From contig CBDBZO010000002.1 of the NCBI GenBank assembly GCA_965213595.1, positions 124,001-188,000 on the forward strand: DNA of 64,000 nucleotides, written 5' to 3'. The notes under the pieces are model-generated. The model worked only from the letters and a program-made list of their open reading frames with translations, was not told where the DNA came from and did not search any database. Below, piece after piece: positions 48,856-57,946 of the stretch. The position numbers and the translations under genes are program-made. The stretch comes from JBCCFC01 sp965213595 (GTDB lineage: Bacteria > Chloroflexota > Anaerolineae > Caldilineales > Caldilineaceae). Each line of letters starts with the position of its first letter. Positions within the stretch are counted from its first letter, which is position 1.

Positions 48856-49947
48856 ATGAAGAAAATCTACCTAACCCCGTGCACTCTCCTGCTGCTGGTG
48901 CTCCTCTCCGCCTGCGCCAGCGTGACTTCGACCGGCACAAACGACGAAGCCACCTCTGATAGCGCCGCGCCCAACGAACTCACCGTGATGGACTGGGCGG
49001 GCTATGACCTGAAAGAATTCTTCGAGCCCTTCACCGCCGAACACCCGGACGCCACGGTCAACTACACCTACATGGAGCAGGATTCGGATGCCTTTGCCAA
49101 GATGCAGAGCGGCTTCGAGGTGGACATCGTCCACGTCTGCGATAGCTGGTGGGGCGTTTACGTCGAGAACGAGCTCGTGCAGCCCATCGACACGTCGCAG
49201 CTGGAGAATTGGGACGATCTCGTGCCGGAGATGGCCGAGCTTGCCGAGTTTGACGGCGAAACCTATTTTGTGCCGTGGGAATGGGGTTACGAATCGATTC
49301 TCGTGCGCACGGACAAAGTGGACGAGCTGCCCACCTCGTGGGCCGACCTGTGGAATCCCGAGTATGCCGGCCACCTGGCAATTGCCGATCTGCCCGAATC
49401 GAACCGCCTGATGGCGTCGCTGGCCCTCGGCTTCGAGGATCCGTGGAATCTCACACCGGAGCAGACGGAGCAGGTGCAGGAGAAGCTGATCGAGCTCAAG
49501 CAAAACGTGCTCACCTACTGGGTGGATTCGACGGAGTTGAGCCAACTCATGGCGTCGGGCGACGTGTGGATCGCGAGCAACGCGTGGCCGGACATTTTCG
49601 GCACGCTAGAAGAGGAGGGCGTCCCGGTCGAGTACGTGCAGCCGGAGGAGGGGCGCATCGGCTGGCTCTGCGGCTATGCCATCAGCCAGAACGCGCGCAA
49701 CGTTGAGCTGGCCCAGGATTTCCTCGACGCGCTCATTGCGCCCCAGTCCATCGCCAACATGGGCAACATGTATTGGTACGGCGTCGCCAACCAGGAGGCA
49801 ATTCCCCTGCTCGACGAGACGGTGGTCGACATCTTTGATTTTGATCAGCCGGGCGTGCTGGAAGAGACCAACTTCTTCCGCCCCATGACGGATGAGCAGC
49901 GCCAAGCCGTCACTCGCATGTGGGATGCAGTCAAGGCGAGCCAGTAG
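48856..49947 (+). CDS. PotD-like extracellular solute-binding lipoprotein, copy 1
   Basis: 363 residues from the ATG at 48856 (AAAGGA seven bases upstream). Lipobox LLLVLLSACAS, then a spermidine/putrescine-type binding fold: ELTVMDWAGYDLKEFFEPF, DSWWGVYVENELVQPID, YFVPWEWGYESILVRTDKV, PTSWADLWNPEYAGHLAIAD and RIGWLCGYAIS. It captures a solute outside the cell for the permease encoded downstream. Aromatic and acidic residues suit a cationic amine, but the ligand is inferred. About 60% similar to the next gene by eye. Confidence 0.93.
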   Translation: MKKIYLTPCTLLLLVLLSACASVTSTGTNDEATSDSAAPNELTVMDWAGYDLKEFFEPFTAEHPDATVNYTYMEQDSDAFAKMQSGFEVDIVHVCDSWWGVYVENELVQPIDTSQLENWDDLVPEMAELAEFDGETYFVPWEWGYESILVRTDKVDELPTSWADLWNPEYAGHLAIADLPESNRLMASLALGFEDPWNLTPEQTEQVQEKLIELKQNVLTYWVDSTELSQLMASGDVWIASNAWPDIFGTLEEEGVPVEYVQPEEGRIGWLCGYAISQNARNVELAQDFLDALIAPQSIANMGNMYWYGVANQEAIPLLDETVVDIFDFDQPGVLEETNFFRPMTDEQRQAVTRMWDAVKASQ

Positions 49948-49963
49948 AAATCGTAAGCGGTTG

Positions 49964-49998
49964 CGGCGTACGGGCACGCCATGGCGTGCCCGTACCGC
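49964..49998 (+). repeat. hairpin after binding-protein gene 1
   Basis: GCGTACGGGCACGCC and GGCGTGCCCGTACCGC form a near-perfect stem with a two-base loop. A relative lies after the second binding-protein gene. Such hairpins commonly stabilise upstream mRNA or damp downstream expression. Confidence 0.7.
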
Positions 49999-50043
49999 CA
50001 CAATATAGGTAAATCAGTTACTTAAAAGGAAATCAACAAGTCA

Positions 50044-51135
50044 ATGAACAACTGGTCACGCACTCTGGGGCAAACTCTGGGGCAAATTGCATCTGCCCTG
50101 CTGCTGTTCATGCTGTCTGGGTGTGATGTCGCGGTGCCGGGCACGGACAGCGGCACATCCGACCGCGTCATCGTCATGGAGTGGGCGGGCTACGAGCTGC
50201 CCGAATTCCGCGAGCCTTTTGCGGCGAGCAACCCCGACACCGACATCGATTATTCCTTTATGGAGCAGGACGCCGATGCCTTCTCCAAACTGCGCAGCGG
50301 CTTCGAGGTCGACCTGGTGCATCCGTGCAGCAACTGGTGGGGCATGTTTGTCGACGCCGGGCTGGTTCAGCCCATCGACACGTCGCGCCTGGAGAATTGG
50401 GACGGTATTCTGCCGCAGATGGCTGAGATGGGCGTCTTCGACGGCGAACAGTATTTCGTGCCCTGGGATTGGGGCTACGACTCGATCCTGGTGCGCACCG
50501 ATCTGGTCGACAACGTGCCCACTTCATGGGCCGATCTGTGGAACGCCGAGTACGCCGGTCACCTGGCGCTGGCGGACGTGCCCGAATCCAACCGCGCGCT
50601 GGCTTCGCTGGTGCTCGGCTACGACGATCCGTGGAAGCTGACGCCGGAGCAGAACGAGGCCGTCAAGCAGGAGCTGGTTGAGCTGAAGGAGAACGTGCTG
50701 ACCTACTGGGTCGATCCATCGAGCCTGGCGCAGCAGATGGCCTCCGGCGACGTGTGGGTGGCGGCGAACGTGTGGCCGGAAACCTACGGCGCACTGCGCG
50801 ACGAAGGCATTCCCGTCGAGTACATCGAACCAGCGGAGGGACGGCTCGGCTGGGTCTGTGGCTACGGCCTCAGCGCCGACGCGGAGAATGTCGATGCGGC
50901 CTACGAATTAATGGACGCGCTGATCGCACCCCAGTCGATGGCGAACTTGACCAATTCGCAGTGGTATGGCGGCGCCAACGCCGACTCATTTCCGATGATC
51001 GATCCGGAAGTGACCGAACTGCTTTCGCTGGATCGGCCCGAAGTGCTCGAACAAACCGTCTTCTATGATCCCATTTCGGACGAGGAGCGTCAGGAGATTG
51101 TGGATACGTGGGAAGAAGTGAAGGCGAGTCAATAA
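50044..51135 (+). CDS. PotD-like extracellular solute-binding lipoprotein, copy 2
   Basis: 363 residues. Lipobox LLLFMLSGCDV. Paralogue of the preceding gene with the same length and motif order: RVIVMEWAGYELPEFREPF, CSNWWGMFVDAGLVQPID, YFVPWDWGYDSILVRTDLV, GRLGWVCGYGLS. Differences concentrate in the N-terminal lobe and the loops after NSQWYGGANADS, so ligand preference may differ. AAAGGA precedes the ATG. Confidence 0.92.
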   Translation: MNNWSRTLGQTLGQIASALLLFMLSGCDVAVPGTDSGTSDRVIVMEWAGYELPEFREPFAASNPDTDIDYSFMEQDADAFSKLRSGFEVDLVHPCSNWWGMFVDAGLVQPIDTSRLENWDGILPQMAEMGVFDGEQYFVPWDWGYDSILVRTDLVDNVPTSWADLWNAEYAGHLALADVPESNRALASLVLGYDDPWKLTPEQNEAVKQELVELKENVLTYWVDPSSLAQQMASGDVWVAANVWPETYGALRDEGIPVEYIEPAEGRLGWVCGYGLSADAENVDAAYELMDALIAPQSMANLTNSQWYGGANADSFPMIDPEVTELLSLDRPEVLEQTVFYDPISDEERQEIVDTWEEVKASQ

Positions 51136-51142
51136 GCAGTTG

Positions 51143-51177
51143 CGGCGGCACGGGCACGCCGTGGCGTGCCGTACCGC
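51143..51177 (+). repeat. hairpin after binding-protein gene 2
   Basis: GCGGCACGGGCACGCC faces GGCGTGCCGTACCGC. Same core as the hairpin at 49964-49998 with minor changes. Placed between binding protein 2 and the first permease gene. Confidence 0.7.
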
Positions 51178-51195
51178 TCCTTTCCAATTCAAACC

Positions 51196-52047
51196 ATGCA
51201 ACAACGCCGCTGGATTGCTATTTTAATGGGGCCACCCATTGTGTGGCTGCTGCTGCTCTTTGTGCTGCCGGTGGGGGCGATGGCGCTCTTTACCTTCCGC
51301 GAGGGCAGCTTTGGCGACGCACGCAATACCTTCACGCTGCTCCACTACCGCGAATTTCTCGCCAATTCGTCCTACCACCGGCTGCTCTGGGAGACGACCA
51401 TCACGTCGCTGGTCGTTGGTGTGCTTTCGGTGATCGTGGCCTATCCCGTGGCCTACTACCTGGCTTTTCGCGCCGGCGCGCGCACCGTCACGCTGCTGCT
51501 GATCCTGCTCGTGCCGGGCTGGATTAGCTTTCTGCTGCGCATCTTTGCGTGGCGGCTCGTGCTCGGCTCCAGCGGCGTGTTGAGCAGCTTTCTTCTCTGG
51601 CTTGGCGTGGTCGATGAGCCGTCGCCGCTGCTGCTCTACAGCCGCCTGGCCGTGATCGTGGTGCTCGTCTACGTCTGGATTCCCTTTGCCGCGCTGCCGA
51701 TCTTTGCCGCGCTCCAGCGCATTGATCGTTCGCTCTTCGAGGCCGCGGCGGACCTGGGCAGCAGCGCCGGGGAAACCTTTCGCCGCGTCACCCTGCCGCT
51801 GAGCCTGCCCGGCACGCTGGCGGCCTTCTTTCTCGTCTTCATCCCCACGCTGGGCGAGTATGTGACGCCAATGCTCGTTGGCGGTGTGGATGGACTGATG
51901 TACGGCAACGTGGTGCAGAGCCAGTTTGGGCGTTCGCTCAACTGGCCGCTGGGCTCGCTGCTCAGCTTTGTGATGCTGCTGGTGGCGCTGCCGATCATGC
52001 TCGTGTTTGCCCGCTTCGCACGGCTCGAACGCTTTGTTGAACATTAG
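51196..52047 (+). CDS. PotB-like ABC transporter permease
   Basis: 283 residues from the ATG at 51196 (the frame upstream is part of the hairpin region). Six membrane helices; EAA loop FEAAADLGSSAGETFRRVTLPLSLPG near residue 190; PTLGEYVTPMLVGG follows. Forms the membrane channel together with the next gene product. No clear ribosome-binding site, which may reflect lower expression than the binding proteins. Confidence 0.93.
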   Translation: MQQRRWIAILMGPPIVWLLLLFVLPVGAMALFTFREGSFGDARNTFTLLHYREFLANSSYHRLLWETTITSLVVGVLSVIVAYPVAYYLAFRAGARTVTLLLILLVPGWISFLLRIFAWRLVLGSSGVLSSFLLWLGVVDEPSPLLLYSRLAVIVVLVYVWIPFAALPIFAALQRIDRSLFEAAADLGSSAGETFRRVTLPLSLPGTLAAFFLVFIPTLGEYVTPMLVGGVDGLMYGNVVQSQFGRSLNWPLGSLLSFVMLLVALPIMLVFARFARLERFVEH

Positions 52048-52062
52048 TGGAGAATTCAATAG

Positions 52063-52938
52063 ATGGACGACGTTCCGCGCGGTCGCCCGCGCATCCCGCT
52101 TGGCGCCATTTACTTTGCGCTAATTATCGCCTTCTTGTATCTGCCGCTGCTGCTGCTGCTGATCTTTTCCTTCAACGATTCGACCAACCTCATCTTCCCG
52201 CTCAAGGGCTTTACCCTTCGCTGGTACGCCGACCTCTGGCGCACGCCGGAGCTGCTGACGGCGCTGCGCAACAGCCTCGTGGTGGGCATCAGCTCTTCCG
52301 TGGTGGCGACGCTCCTGGGCACAATGGCCGCGATTGGCATCGTGCGCTTTCGCTTTCCGGGGCGCAATCTCTTTCTCGCCATCGCCGCCCTGCCGCTGGT
52401 GATTCCGACCGTCGTGCTGGCCGTGGCGATTCTAATTGGTACGGTGCAGCTCGGCATTCCCCTTTCGCTGTGGACGGTCGGCGTCAGCCACGTGGTGATC
52501 AGCCTGCCCGTGGTGATTTTGATCGTGGCGGCGCGGCTGCTGGGCCTCAGCCGCACGCTCGAAGAGGCGGCCATGGATTTGGGCACGAGCTTCTGGGGCG
52601 CGCAGTGGCGCGTCACGCTGCCGCTGGCTTTCCCCGCCATCGTCGCCGCCTTTCTCACCGCCTTCACCACCTCGTTTGACGAGTTCGCGCTAACCTTTTT
52701 TCTCATCGGCCCCGAACCGACGCTGCCAATCTATCTCTACTCGCAGCTGCGTTTTCCACGACGCTTGCCGCTGGTGGTCGCTGTGGCGTCGCTCATCGTT
52801 GTCGGCTCCGTCTTAATGATTTTATTGGTAGAGTGGCTGCGGCAGTTGGGCCAGACACCGCCACCAGCAGAGGAGGAAGAATATGAGCCAAGCCGTTCAA
52901 CTGTGCGACCTAAGCAAAGTCTACTCAGCCGCTCGTAG
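52063..52938 (+). CDS. PotC-like ABC transporter permease
   Basis: 291 residues. Six membrane helices, EAA loop LEEAAMDLGTSFWGAQWRVTLPLAFPA near residue 165, and FTTSFDEFALTFFLIGP, as in PotC. The C-terminus (PPPAEEEEYEPSRSTVRPKQS) is extended because the gene overlaps the ATPase gene by 56 bases. Starts 16 bases after PotB-like. Confidence 0.93.
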   Translation: MDDVPRGRPRIPLGAIYFALIIAFLYLPLLLLLIFSFNDSTNLIFPLKGFTLRWYADLWRTPELLTALRNSLVVGISSSVVATLLGTMAAIGIVRFRFPGRNLFLAIAALPLVIPTVVLAVAILIGTVQLGIPLSLWTVGVSHVVISLPVVILIVAARLLGLSRTLEEAAMDLGTSFWGAQWRVTLPLAFPAIVAAFLTAFTTSFDEFALTFFLIGPEPTLPIYLYSQLRFPRRLPLVVAVASLIVVGSVLMILLVEWLRQLGQTPPPAEEEEYEPSRSTVRPKQSLLSRS

Positions 52939-54031
52939 CGGGAAGCGCAATCAACAAAAGGGGACGGACGAAGAGGGCGTGCTCGCCGTTCAAGAGGTCA
53001 ATCTCGACATTGCGACCGGCGAGTTCTTCACGCTGCTCGGGCCCAGCGGCTGTGGCAAGACGACTACCCTGCGCCTGATCGCCGGCTTCGAACAGCCCAC
53101 ATCGGGCGAGGTGCGCATTCAGGGCGAGCCAATGCAGCACGTTGCGCCCAATCGGCGACCGGTCAACACCGTCTTTCAAAATTACGCGCTCTTTCCCCAC
53201 CTGACGGTGGCCGAAAACGTGGCCTTTGGCCTCAACGTCAAGCGCGTCGACAAAGCCGAACGCAGGCGGCGCGTGGCCGATGCGCTGGAGCTGGTGCGGC
53301 TGCCGGACGTGGGCGAGCGCAAGCCGTCGCAGCTTTCGGGCGGTCAGCAGCAGCGCATCGCCCTGGCGCGCGCCGTCGTCAACCGCCCCGTTGTGCTGCT
53401 GCTGGACGAGCCGCTAGGTGCGCTCGATCTCAAGCTGCGCAAGGAGATGCAGAGCGAGCTAAAGCGGATGCAGCAGGAGCTCGGCATCACCTTTATCTAC
53501 GTCACCCACGACCAGGAGGAGGCGCTGACGATGTCCGACCGCATCGCTGTCATGCGCGGCGGCGTGGTGCAGCAGGTCGCCGATCCGGTGACGCTCTATG
53601 AGCAGCCGGCCAACCGCTTTGTGGCGGACTTTATCGGCGAGAGCAACTTTTTGCTCGGTCAGGTTGATGGGGTGGAAAGTAACGAGGCGACGGTTTGGGT
53701 CGACGGCGTGGCGGAGCCGATGATGCTGCCGGTCAACGGTCACTCGCTGAGCAGCGGCCAAGACGTGACGCTGACGGTGCGCCCCGAAAAGCTGACGCTA
53801 TTCCCAGTTGACGAGGCGGTTGGCAACGCAAATCTCCAGTCCGCCACCGGCACCGTGCGCGACATTGTCTACCTGGGCACGGACACGCGCTACCTTGTCG
53901 AGCTGCCCTCCGGCGAGGGGCTAACCGTGCGCCAGCCCAACGTGGGCGGCCATGCCGGGCACGCGCTGGCCGTGGGTGACGCGGCGCGGGTTGCCTGGCA
54001 GCCGGGGGACGTGCGGCTGCTGGTGGGGTAG
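52883..54031 (+). CDS. PotA-like ABC transporter ATP-binding protein
   Basis: 382 residues. Walker A GPSGCGKTTT near residue 52, Q-loop VFQNYALFPH, signature LSGGQQQRIALARAV, Walker B VLLLDEPLGALD, switch VTHDQEEAL, then a TOBE domain after residue 240. GAGGAAGA precedes the ATG inside the permease gene. An unusual 14-residue charged insert (RSGKRNQQKGTDEE) precedes the first strand. Completes a polyamine-type importer. Confidence 0.95.
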   Translation: MSQAVQLCDLSKVYSAARSGKRNQQKGTDEEGVLAVQEVNLDIATGEFFTLLGPSGCGKTTTLRLIAGFEQPTSGEVRIQGEPMQHVAPNRRPVNTVFQNYALFPHLTVAENVAFGLNVKRVDKAERRRRVADALELVRLPDVGERKPSQLSGGQQQRIALARAVVNRPVVLLLDEPLGALDLKLRKEMQSELKRMQQELGITFIYVTHDQEEALTMSDRIAVMRGGVVQQVADPVTLYEQPANRFVADFIGESNFLLGQVDGVESNEATVWVDGVAEPMMLPVNGHSLSSGQDVTLTVRPEKLTLFPVDEAVGNANLQSATGTVRDIVYLGTDTRYLVELPSGEGLTVRQPNVGGHAGHALAVGDAARVAWQPGDVRLLVG

Positions 54032-54053
54032 CGGGCTGGTACACCAAGCAGGT

Positions 54054-54220
54054 CGAGTGCATTGCACGGCGCAGACCGGCGTCGCTCACGAGTCCTTGTG
54101 TGCGCCGTGCGCTGCACTCGTGGTCCAACCAACATTTTTGGCCGGATCACAAGTGCAATGCACGGTCAGCTATCCAATTGGGCGGGTCATCGCGTCTTTG
54201 ACCGTGCAGCGCACTCGCGG
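54054..54220. repeat. two tandem long hairpins of one family
   Basis: Unit 1 (54054-54122): GAGTGCATTGCACGGCGCA faces TGCGCCGTGCGCTGCACTC. Unit 2 (about 54150-54217): AAGTGCAATGCACGGTCA faces TGACCGTGCAGCGCACTC-like sequence. The two are related. They lie between the ATPase gene and the nitrilase fusion and could be repeats or a structured leader. Confidence 0.65.
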
Positions 54221-54259
54221 CGATCCTTCGAAGATTATACAGATACAGAGAGAGCAAAA

Positions 54260-55852
54260 TTGACCACTCAACAAAAATCGACCAGAACCACCAAAACCCT
54301 TAAAACGCGACGCTGGACGGTGGAGGATATTCCCTCCCTCGTTGCCTGCCAAAAAGCCGCATACCCGCAGACGCGCGACCAAGAGGACGAACGAACCTTT
54401 GGCCTCCAGCTGGACGCCTTTTCCGAAGGCCAGTTTTTGGCTGAGATCAACGGCGAGGTCGTTGGCTACGCCTCTTCGCTGATCGTGCAGCTCAACGACG
54501 ATGAGGAGGCGTACACCTACGCCGAAATTACCGGCGACGGCACCTTCCGCACCCACCTGCCCAGCGGCGATACGCTGTTTGAAGCGGATACGGTTGTGCA
54601 CCCCGATTTTCGCGACCGCAACGGGAGGCAGAGCATCGCGGCGGCGCTGCACAAACAGCGGCGTCGGCTGCTCAAGCGCTACAATCTGCGGCGTATCGTG
54701 GCTTATGAGCAGCTCGATAGCTATGCCGACTATGCCGGTCGCCTCACGGCGCGCGAGTATGTGGACAAGGTGGTGCTGGGCGAAATTGAGGATCCGGTGC
54801 TGAGCGAGCACCTGCGCGCGGGCTACACGGCGCGCCGCGTGCTGCTGGATTTGCGCGGCAACGGCGCGAGCCTTGATCCCGCCGCGCTGCTGGAGATGCC
54901 CAACCTCGACTTTCGCCCGGAGCGGCGCAAAATTGCGGCGGCGGCGCTGCGGCGACCGGTGCGCAAGGTGCGCGTCTGCGCGGCGCAGTACCAGATGCGC
55001 GACATCGCCACCTGGGAAGAGTTTGAGCGCGGCGTGGAGTTCTTCGTCAACACGGCGGATTCCTACCACTGCCACTTTCTCGTGCTGCCCGAATTGTTCA
55101 CCGTGCAGCTGCTCAGCACCATGCCGCGCGACATTGCGCCGCAGGATGCCGCGCTGCGCCTCGCCGAGCAGACGGAGCGCTACGTCGAGATGTTCCAGCG
55201 CTTTGCCCGCGAAAGCCGCCTCTACATCATCGGCGGCTCCACGCCGACCCTGCGCGACGGCGTGCTCTACAACGTGGCGCACCTCTTCTCGCCCAGCGGC
55301 AACGTCTACACCCAGGACAAGCTGCACGTGACGCCCTTCGAGCGCGAGCTGTGGGGCGTGCGACCGGGTGTCGGCATCAAAATTTTCGAGACGCCGCTGG
55401 CGCGCATCGCCATCCAAATCTGCTACGACATCGAGTTCCCCGAAGTCGCGCGCGCGCTGACGCTGGCGGGCGTGGAGACGATCTTTGTGCCCTTTAGCAC
55501 CGACGAGAAGAAGGCCTTTCAGCGCGTGCGCATCACGGCGCAGGCGCGGGCCGTGGAAAATTACATCTACACCGTGATTGCCGGCAACGTGGGCAACTTC
55601 CCCACGTCGAAGGCCTATCTGATCAACTACGGGCAGGCCGCCGTCTTCACGCCCAGCGACTTCTCCTTTGCGCCCCAGGCCACCCTGGCCGAAGCCGACC
55701 CCAACGTCGAGGCCGTCGCCATTGCCGAGCTGGATTTGACGAGCCTGGCCCAGCAGCGCGATCTCGGCAGCGTGCGCCCGCTCTACGATCGCCGCCCCGA
55801 TCTGTACGAGGTGCGCACCAAGCAGCCGGTGCAGGTGGTGCGGGTGGAGTAG
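54260..55852 (+). CDS. GNAT acetyltransferase-carbon-nitrogen hydrolase (nitrilase) fusion
   Basis: 530 residues from the TTG at 54260; the longer open frame would include the hairpin region and is rejected. N-terminal GNAT-like domain to about residue 210 (RRWTVEDIPSLVACQKAAYP, YAEITGDGTF, ADTVVHPDFRDRNGRQSIAAAL). Then a nitrilase domain: catalytic Glu in FLVLPELFTVQL, Lys in YTQDKLHVTPFE and Cys in IAIQICYDIEFPE. Members hydrolyse amides such as carbamoylputrescine. Its place after a polyamine-type transporter suits amine catabolism, by inference. Confidence 0.93.
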   Translation: MTTQQKSTRTTKTLKTRRWTVEDIPSLVACQKAAYPQTRDQEDERTFGLQLDAFSEGQFLAEINGEVVGYASSLIVQLNDDEEAYTYAEITGDGTFRTHLPSGDTLFEADTVVHPDFRDRNGRQSIAAALHKQRRRLLKRYNLRRIVAYEQLDSYADYAGRLTAREYVDKVVLGEIEDPVLSEHLRAGYTARRVLLDLRGNGASLDPAALLEMPNLDFRPERRKIAAAALRRPVRKVRVCAAQYQMRDIATWEEFERGVEFFVNTADSYHCHFLVLPELFTVQLLSTMPRDIAPQDAALRLAEQTERYVEMFQRFARESRLYIIGGSTPTLRDGVLYNVAHLFSPSGNVYTQDKLHVTPFERELWGVRPGVGIKIFETPLARIAIQICYDIEFPEVARALTLAGVETIFVPFSTDEKKAFQRVRITAQARAVENYIYTVIAGNVGNFPTSKAYLINYGQAAVFTPSDFSFAPQATLAEADPNVEAVAIAELDLTSLAQQRDLGSVRPLYDRRPDLYEVRTKQPVQVVRVE

Positions 55853-55857
55853 GCATA

Positions 55858-55889
55858 GCGTAGTGGCTAGGCGCGCCCAGCCACTACGC
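55858..55889. terminator. terminator-like hairpin after the nitrilase fusion
   Basis: GCGTAGTGGCT (55858-55868) and AGCCACTACGC (55879-55889) with a ten-base loop, between convergent genes; little U-tract. Confidence 0.6.
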
Positions 55890-55898
55890 CTATATTCT

Positions 55899-56144
55899 TC
55901 AGCGCGCCCCTTCGACCAAACGGATGTTACTTCGCAGCCACTCGTTCACAATGGCTTGCGCGTCGGTTCCGCGTCGTTCTGCCAATTTCCCCATGTACTC
56001 ATTTACGTCGGGATCGAGTAGGACAACATTAACGCCCGCTCGGTAGCGCTGCACATACTTTCCCCGTTCAGCCCCTTCCAGCAGCTCTGAGAGATCGTAC
56101 TCGGGTCTCAAATCATCTTCCAGGTTAAAATTCTGATTCTTCAT
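55899..56144 (-). CDS. orphan ribbon-helix-helix antitoxin-like protein
   Basis: 81 residues. RPEYDLSELLEGAERGKYVQRYRAGVNVVLLDPDVNEYM follows the pattern of antitoxins of the CopG/BrnA type, where a short N-terminal arm precedes the RHH segment (VNEYMGKLAERRGTDAQAIVNEWL). No toxin gene lies on either side; the nearest neighbour is an insertion sequence 80 bases upstream, so a toxin could have been lost. Confidence 0.75.
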   Translation of the reverse strand: MKNQNFNLEDDLRPEYDLSELLEGAERGKYVQRYRAGVNVVLLDPDVNEYMGKLAERRGTDAQAIVNEWLRSNIRLVEGAR

Positions 56145-56224
56145 AATCCTTTATTCTCTACAATCCAGCCTCAAATGAGAAGCCAAATCAGAGGCAAGGC
56201 AGTCTTGTCATTCCCGCCTTCGCG

Positions 56225-57621
56225 CAATGGCGTTAAGTTAGCGAGAAAGCGGCATCAGAAGCAGACTTTCTTGGTGCATTTGTGGAAGCGAAGCGCTTTG
56301 GCGATAGAGCGTTTGGGCCTGGGAACCGCACGCTGTTTGCGCACGGCGGTCGGTTTTTGCTGGAACAGGCGGGTCAACTTGTCCAAGAGCGCCTGCTCGT
56401 CCAGGTCGGGCTGGGTGAGTAACGCAACGACATGGTGTTTGAGGGCGTTGAAGGAGCTGGCATGATTGACCTGCAGCGGATGCTTGCTGAACTCAGAACG
56501 CGCTTGCAAGCGTGCTTGGGCTCGACCAATTAGCAGCGTTTCCAAGCCGGAGAGATAGATAGCGGCAAAGAAGTCCTGTTTGACTGACTCAACGGTTTTG
56601 CCCGTGAAATGCTCGAGTTGGAGTCTGTTTTTGAGCAGGTCATAGAAGGTCTCCGCGCCCCAGCGCAAGAAGTACAGCTGCTTGAAGTCGGCGGTTGGGT
56701 GCTCAACCTCATCCAGGAGCGAGGTGAGCAGCACTTCCATCTCGCCCGTCTCCAGCATGACCCGAACCAGACGAACGTGAATTTCTGGCGGTAGCGTTTG
56801 CGCTCGAATCTCTAGACTTTGATGGGCTGGCACAGAGATGGTCACAAGCTGACTATCCGGACCCTGCCCCCGAAACATCCGCCGCACGGCGCTGAAGGAG
56901 CTTCTGGGGCAGCGCACGACAAAGGCGCGCTGGCGCTGGCTCAGCGTTGCCAGTAGCCGATAGGCGGGATAGCCACGGTCGAAGAGCAGCAGGTCTTCTT
57001 GAGTGGTCTGCGCCAGATGCGCAATGGCCAGGTCGACCTCGTACGCAGCCGCCGCAGCCAACTGGCTATCGACCGCAATGTGATTGAGCACGTCATAGAG
57101 CACTGAACTCAGCGCAAAGGGGTAAATCTCTTTGACATACTGATTGGCGGCGTTGCCGCCAAACTCGGCCAGAATCGCTGCTTCTCGAGGCAGCTCTATC
57201 TTGGAGCCATCGACGGCCAGAAGCCGATACCCTTTGTAGCGCTTGTAGTCGCCGTCACCATAGCAGACCTCGACGATGGCCGCTCGGTTCAACTCGATGA
57301 AGACTTCGTGTCGCAGATGGCTGCGCGCTTGGGTAAAGGCACTGCTGCTCACCCCAACTTGACCCATCTTCTCAAACAACTCGTTGAGCACGTTTTGCAT
57401 GGACTTGGCGCTCTTCTGGAGCAGAATTGCTAACACCAGCGGAAAGGTCAAGACCCTATCCCGACTGAAGTACTTCTGGGCCGTTCGATATCTCTCTTTC
57501 AATTCCCGGCTCCCAATCATCTCTCGGCTCTTTTGCACCGCTATATTCGCTTTGTTGTTCAATCGCTCTTTACCGTTTTTCTTGCCTATTTTATCATGCT
57601 TCCCCTTAACTTAACGCCATT
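56225..57621 (-). mobile_element. IS4-family insertion sequence
   Basis: 1397 bp with ends CAATGGCGTTAAGTTA and the exact inverse. It encodes one transposase. The outside sequence extends the inverse symmetry (ATTCCCGCCTTCGCG left, CGCGAAGGCGGGAAT right), because the element sits in a REP-like palindrome. A 4-bp CGCG is the only direct flank repeat; a 10-bp duplication as in the neighbouring MITE is not visible. Confidence 0.88.
56255..57562 (-). CDS. IS4-family DDE transposase
   Basis: 435 residues. Catalytic residues: D in LLAVDGSKIELP near residue 117, D in LLLFDRGYPAYRLL near 198, and E in the YREK box YFLRWGAETFYDLLKNRLQLEHFTG near 310. The C-terminus is basic (RKQRAVPRPKRSIAKAL). Starts at the TTG 57562; a Met 15 codons later is an alternative. 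Apparently intact, so the element may still be mobile. Confidence 0.95.
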   Translation of the reverse strand: MNNKANIAVQKSREMIGSRELKERYRTAQKYFSRDRVLTFPLVLAILLQKSAKSMQNVLNELFEKMGQVGVSSSAFTQARSHLRHEVFIELNRAAIVEVCYGDGDYKRYKGYRLLAVDGSKIELPREAAILAEFGGNAANQYVKEIYPFALSSVLYDVLNHIAVDSQLAAAAAYEVDLAIAHLAQTTQEDLLLFDRGYPAYRLLATLSQRQRAFVVRCPRSSFSAVRRMFRGQGPDSQLVTISVPAHQSLEIRAQTLPPEIHVRLVRVMLETGEMEVLLTSLLDEVEHPTADFKQLYFLRWGAETFYDLLKNRLQLEHFTGKTVESVKQDFFAAIYLSGLETLLIGRAQARLQARSEFSKHPLQVNHASSFNALKHHVVALLTQPDLDEQALLDKLTRLFQQKPTAVRKQRAVPRPKRSIAKALRFHKCTKKVCF

Positions 57622-57946
57622 GCGCGAAGGCGGGAATCCATGCTTCGCCAACAAATCAAGTACGCAAAAATCCTGCCAGATCATTCCTTTGCTTTTGCTT
57701 AGCGCCAGTTTTCCGTTGCTTCCAGCTGCGCAAGCGTGACCTTTTCTACCTGGTTATCATTAGAAGAGGAGGCCCGCAATCGTGTGGCTGAAAGTTACAC
57801 CTATGGTATTAGCCAATCAATTTTGCGGATTCTCCAACCTACTCTACTTAGGCAAGAGGGTAAAACAAGAGCATAAACTTCGGTGGCTGTTATGTTTCCG
57901 CAGACGGAAATCTATCGTGTGCCAACCATGGATTCCCACCTGCGCG

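Noticed and set aside
54062..54259. N-terminal extension of the GNAT-nitrilase fusion
   Set aside because: It would translate the two long hairpins; the conserved domain begins after the TTG at 54260.
57637..57936. Remnant gene between IS and MITE (LSLEEEARNRVAESYTYG frame)
   Set aside because: Only about 55 codons remain open, with no start signal and no family recognised.
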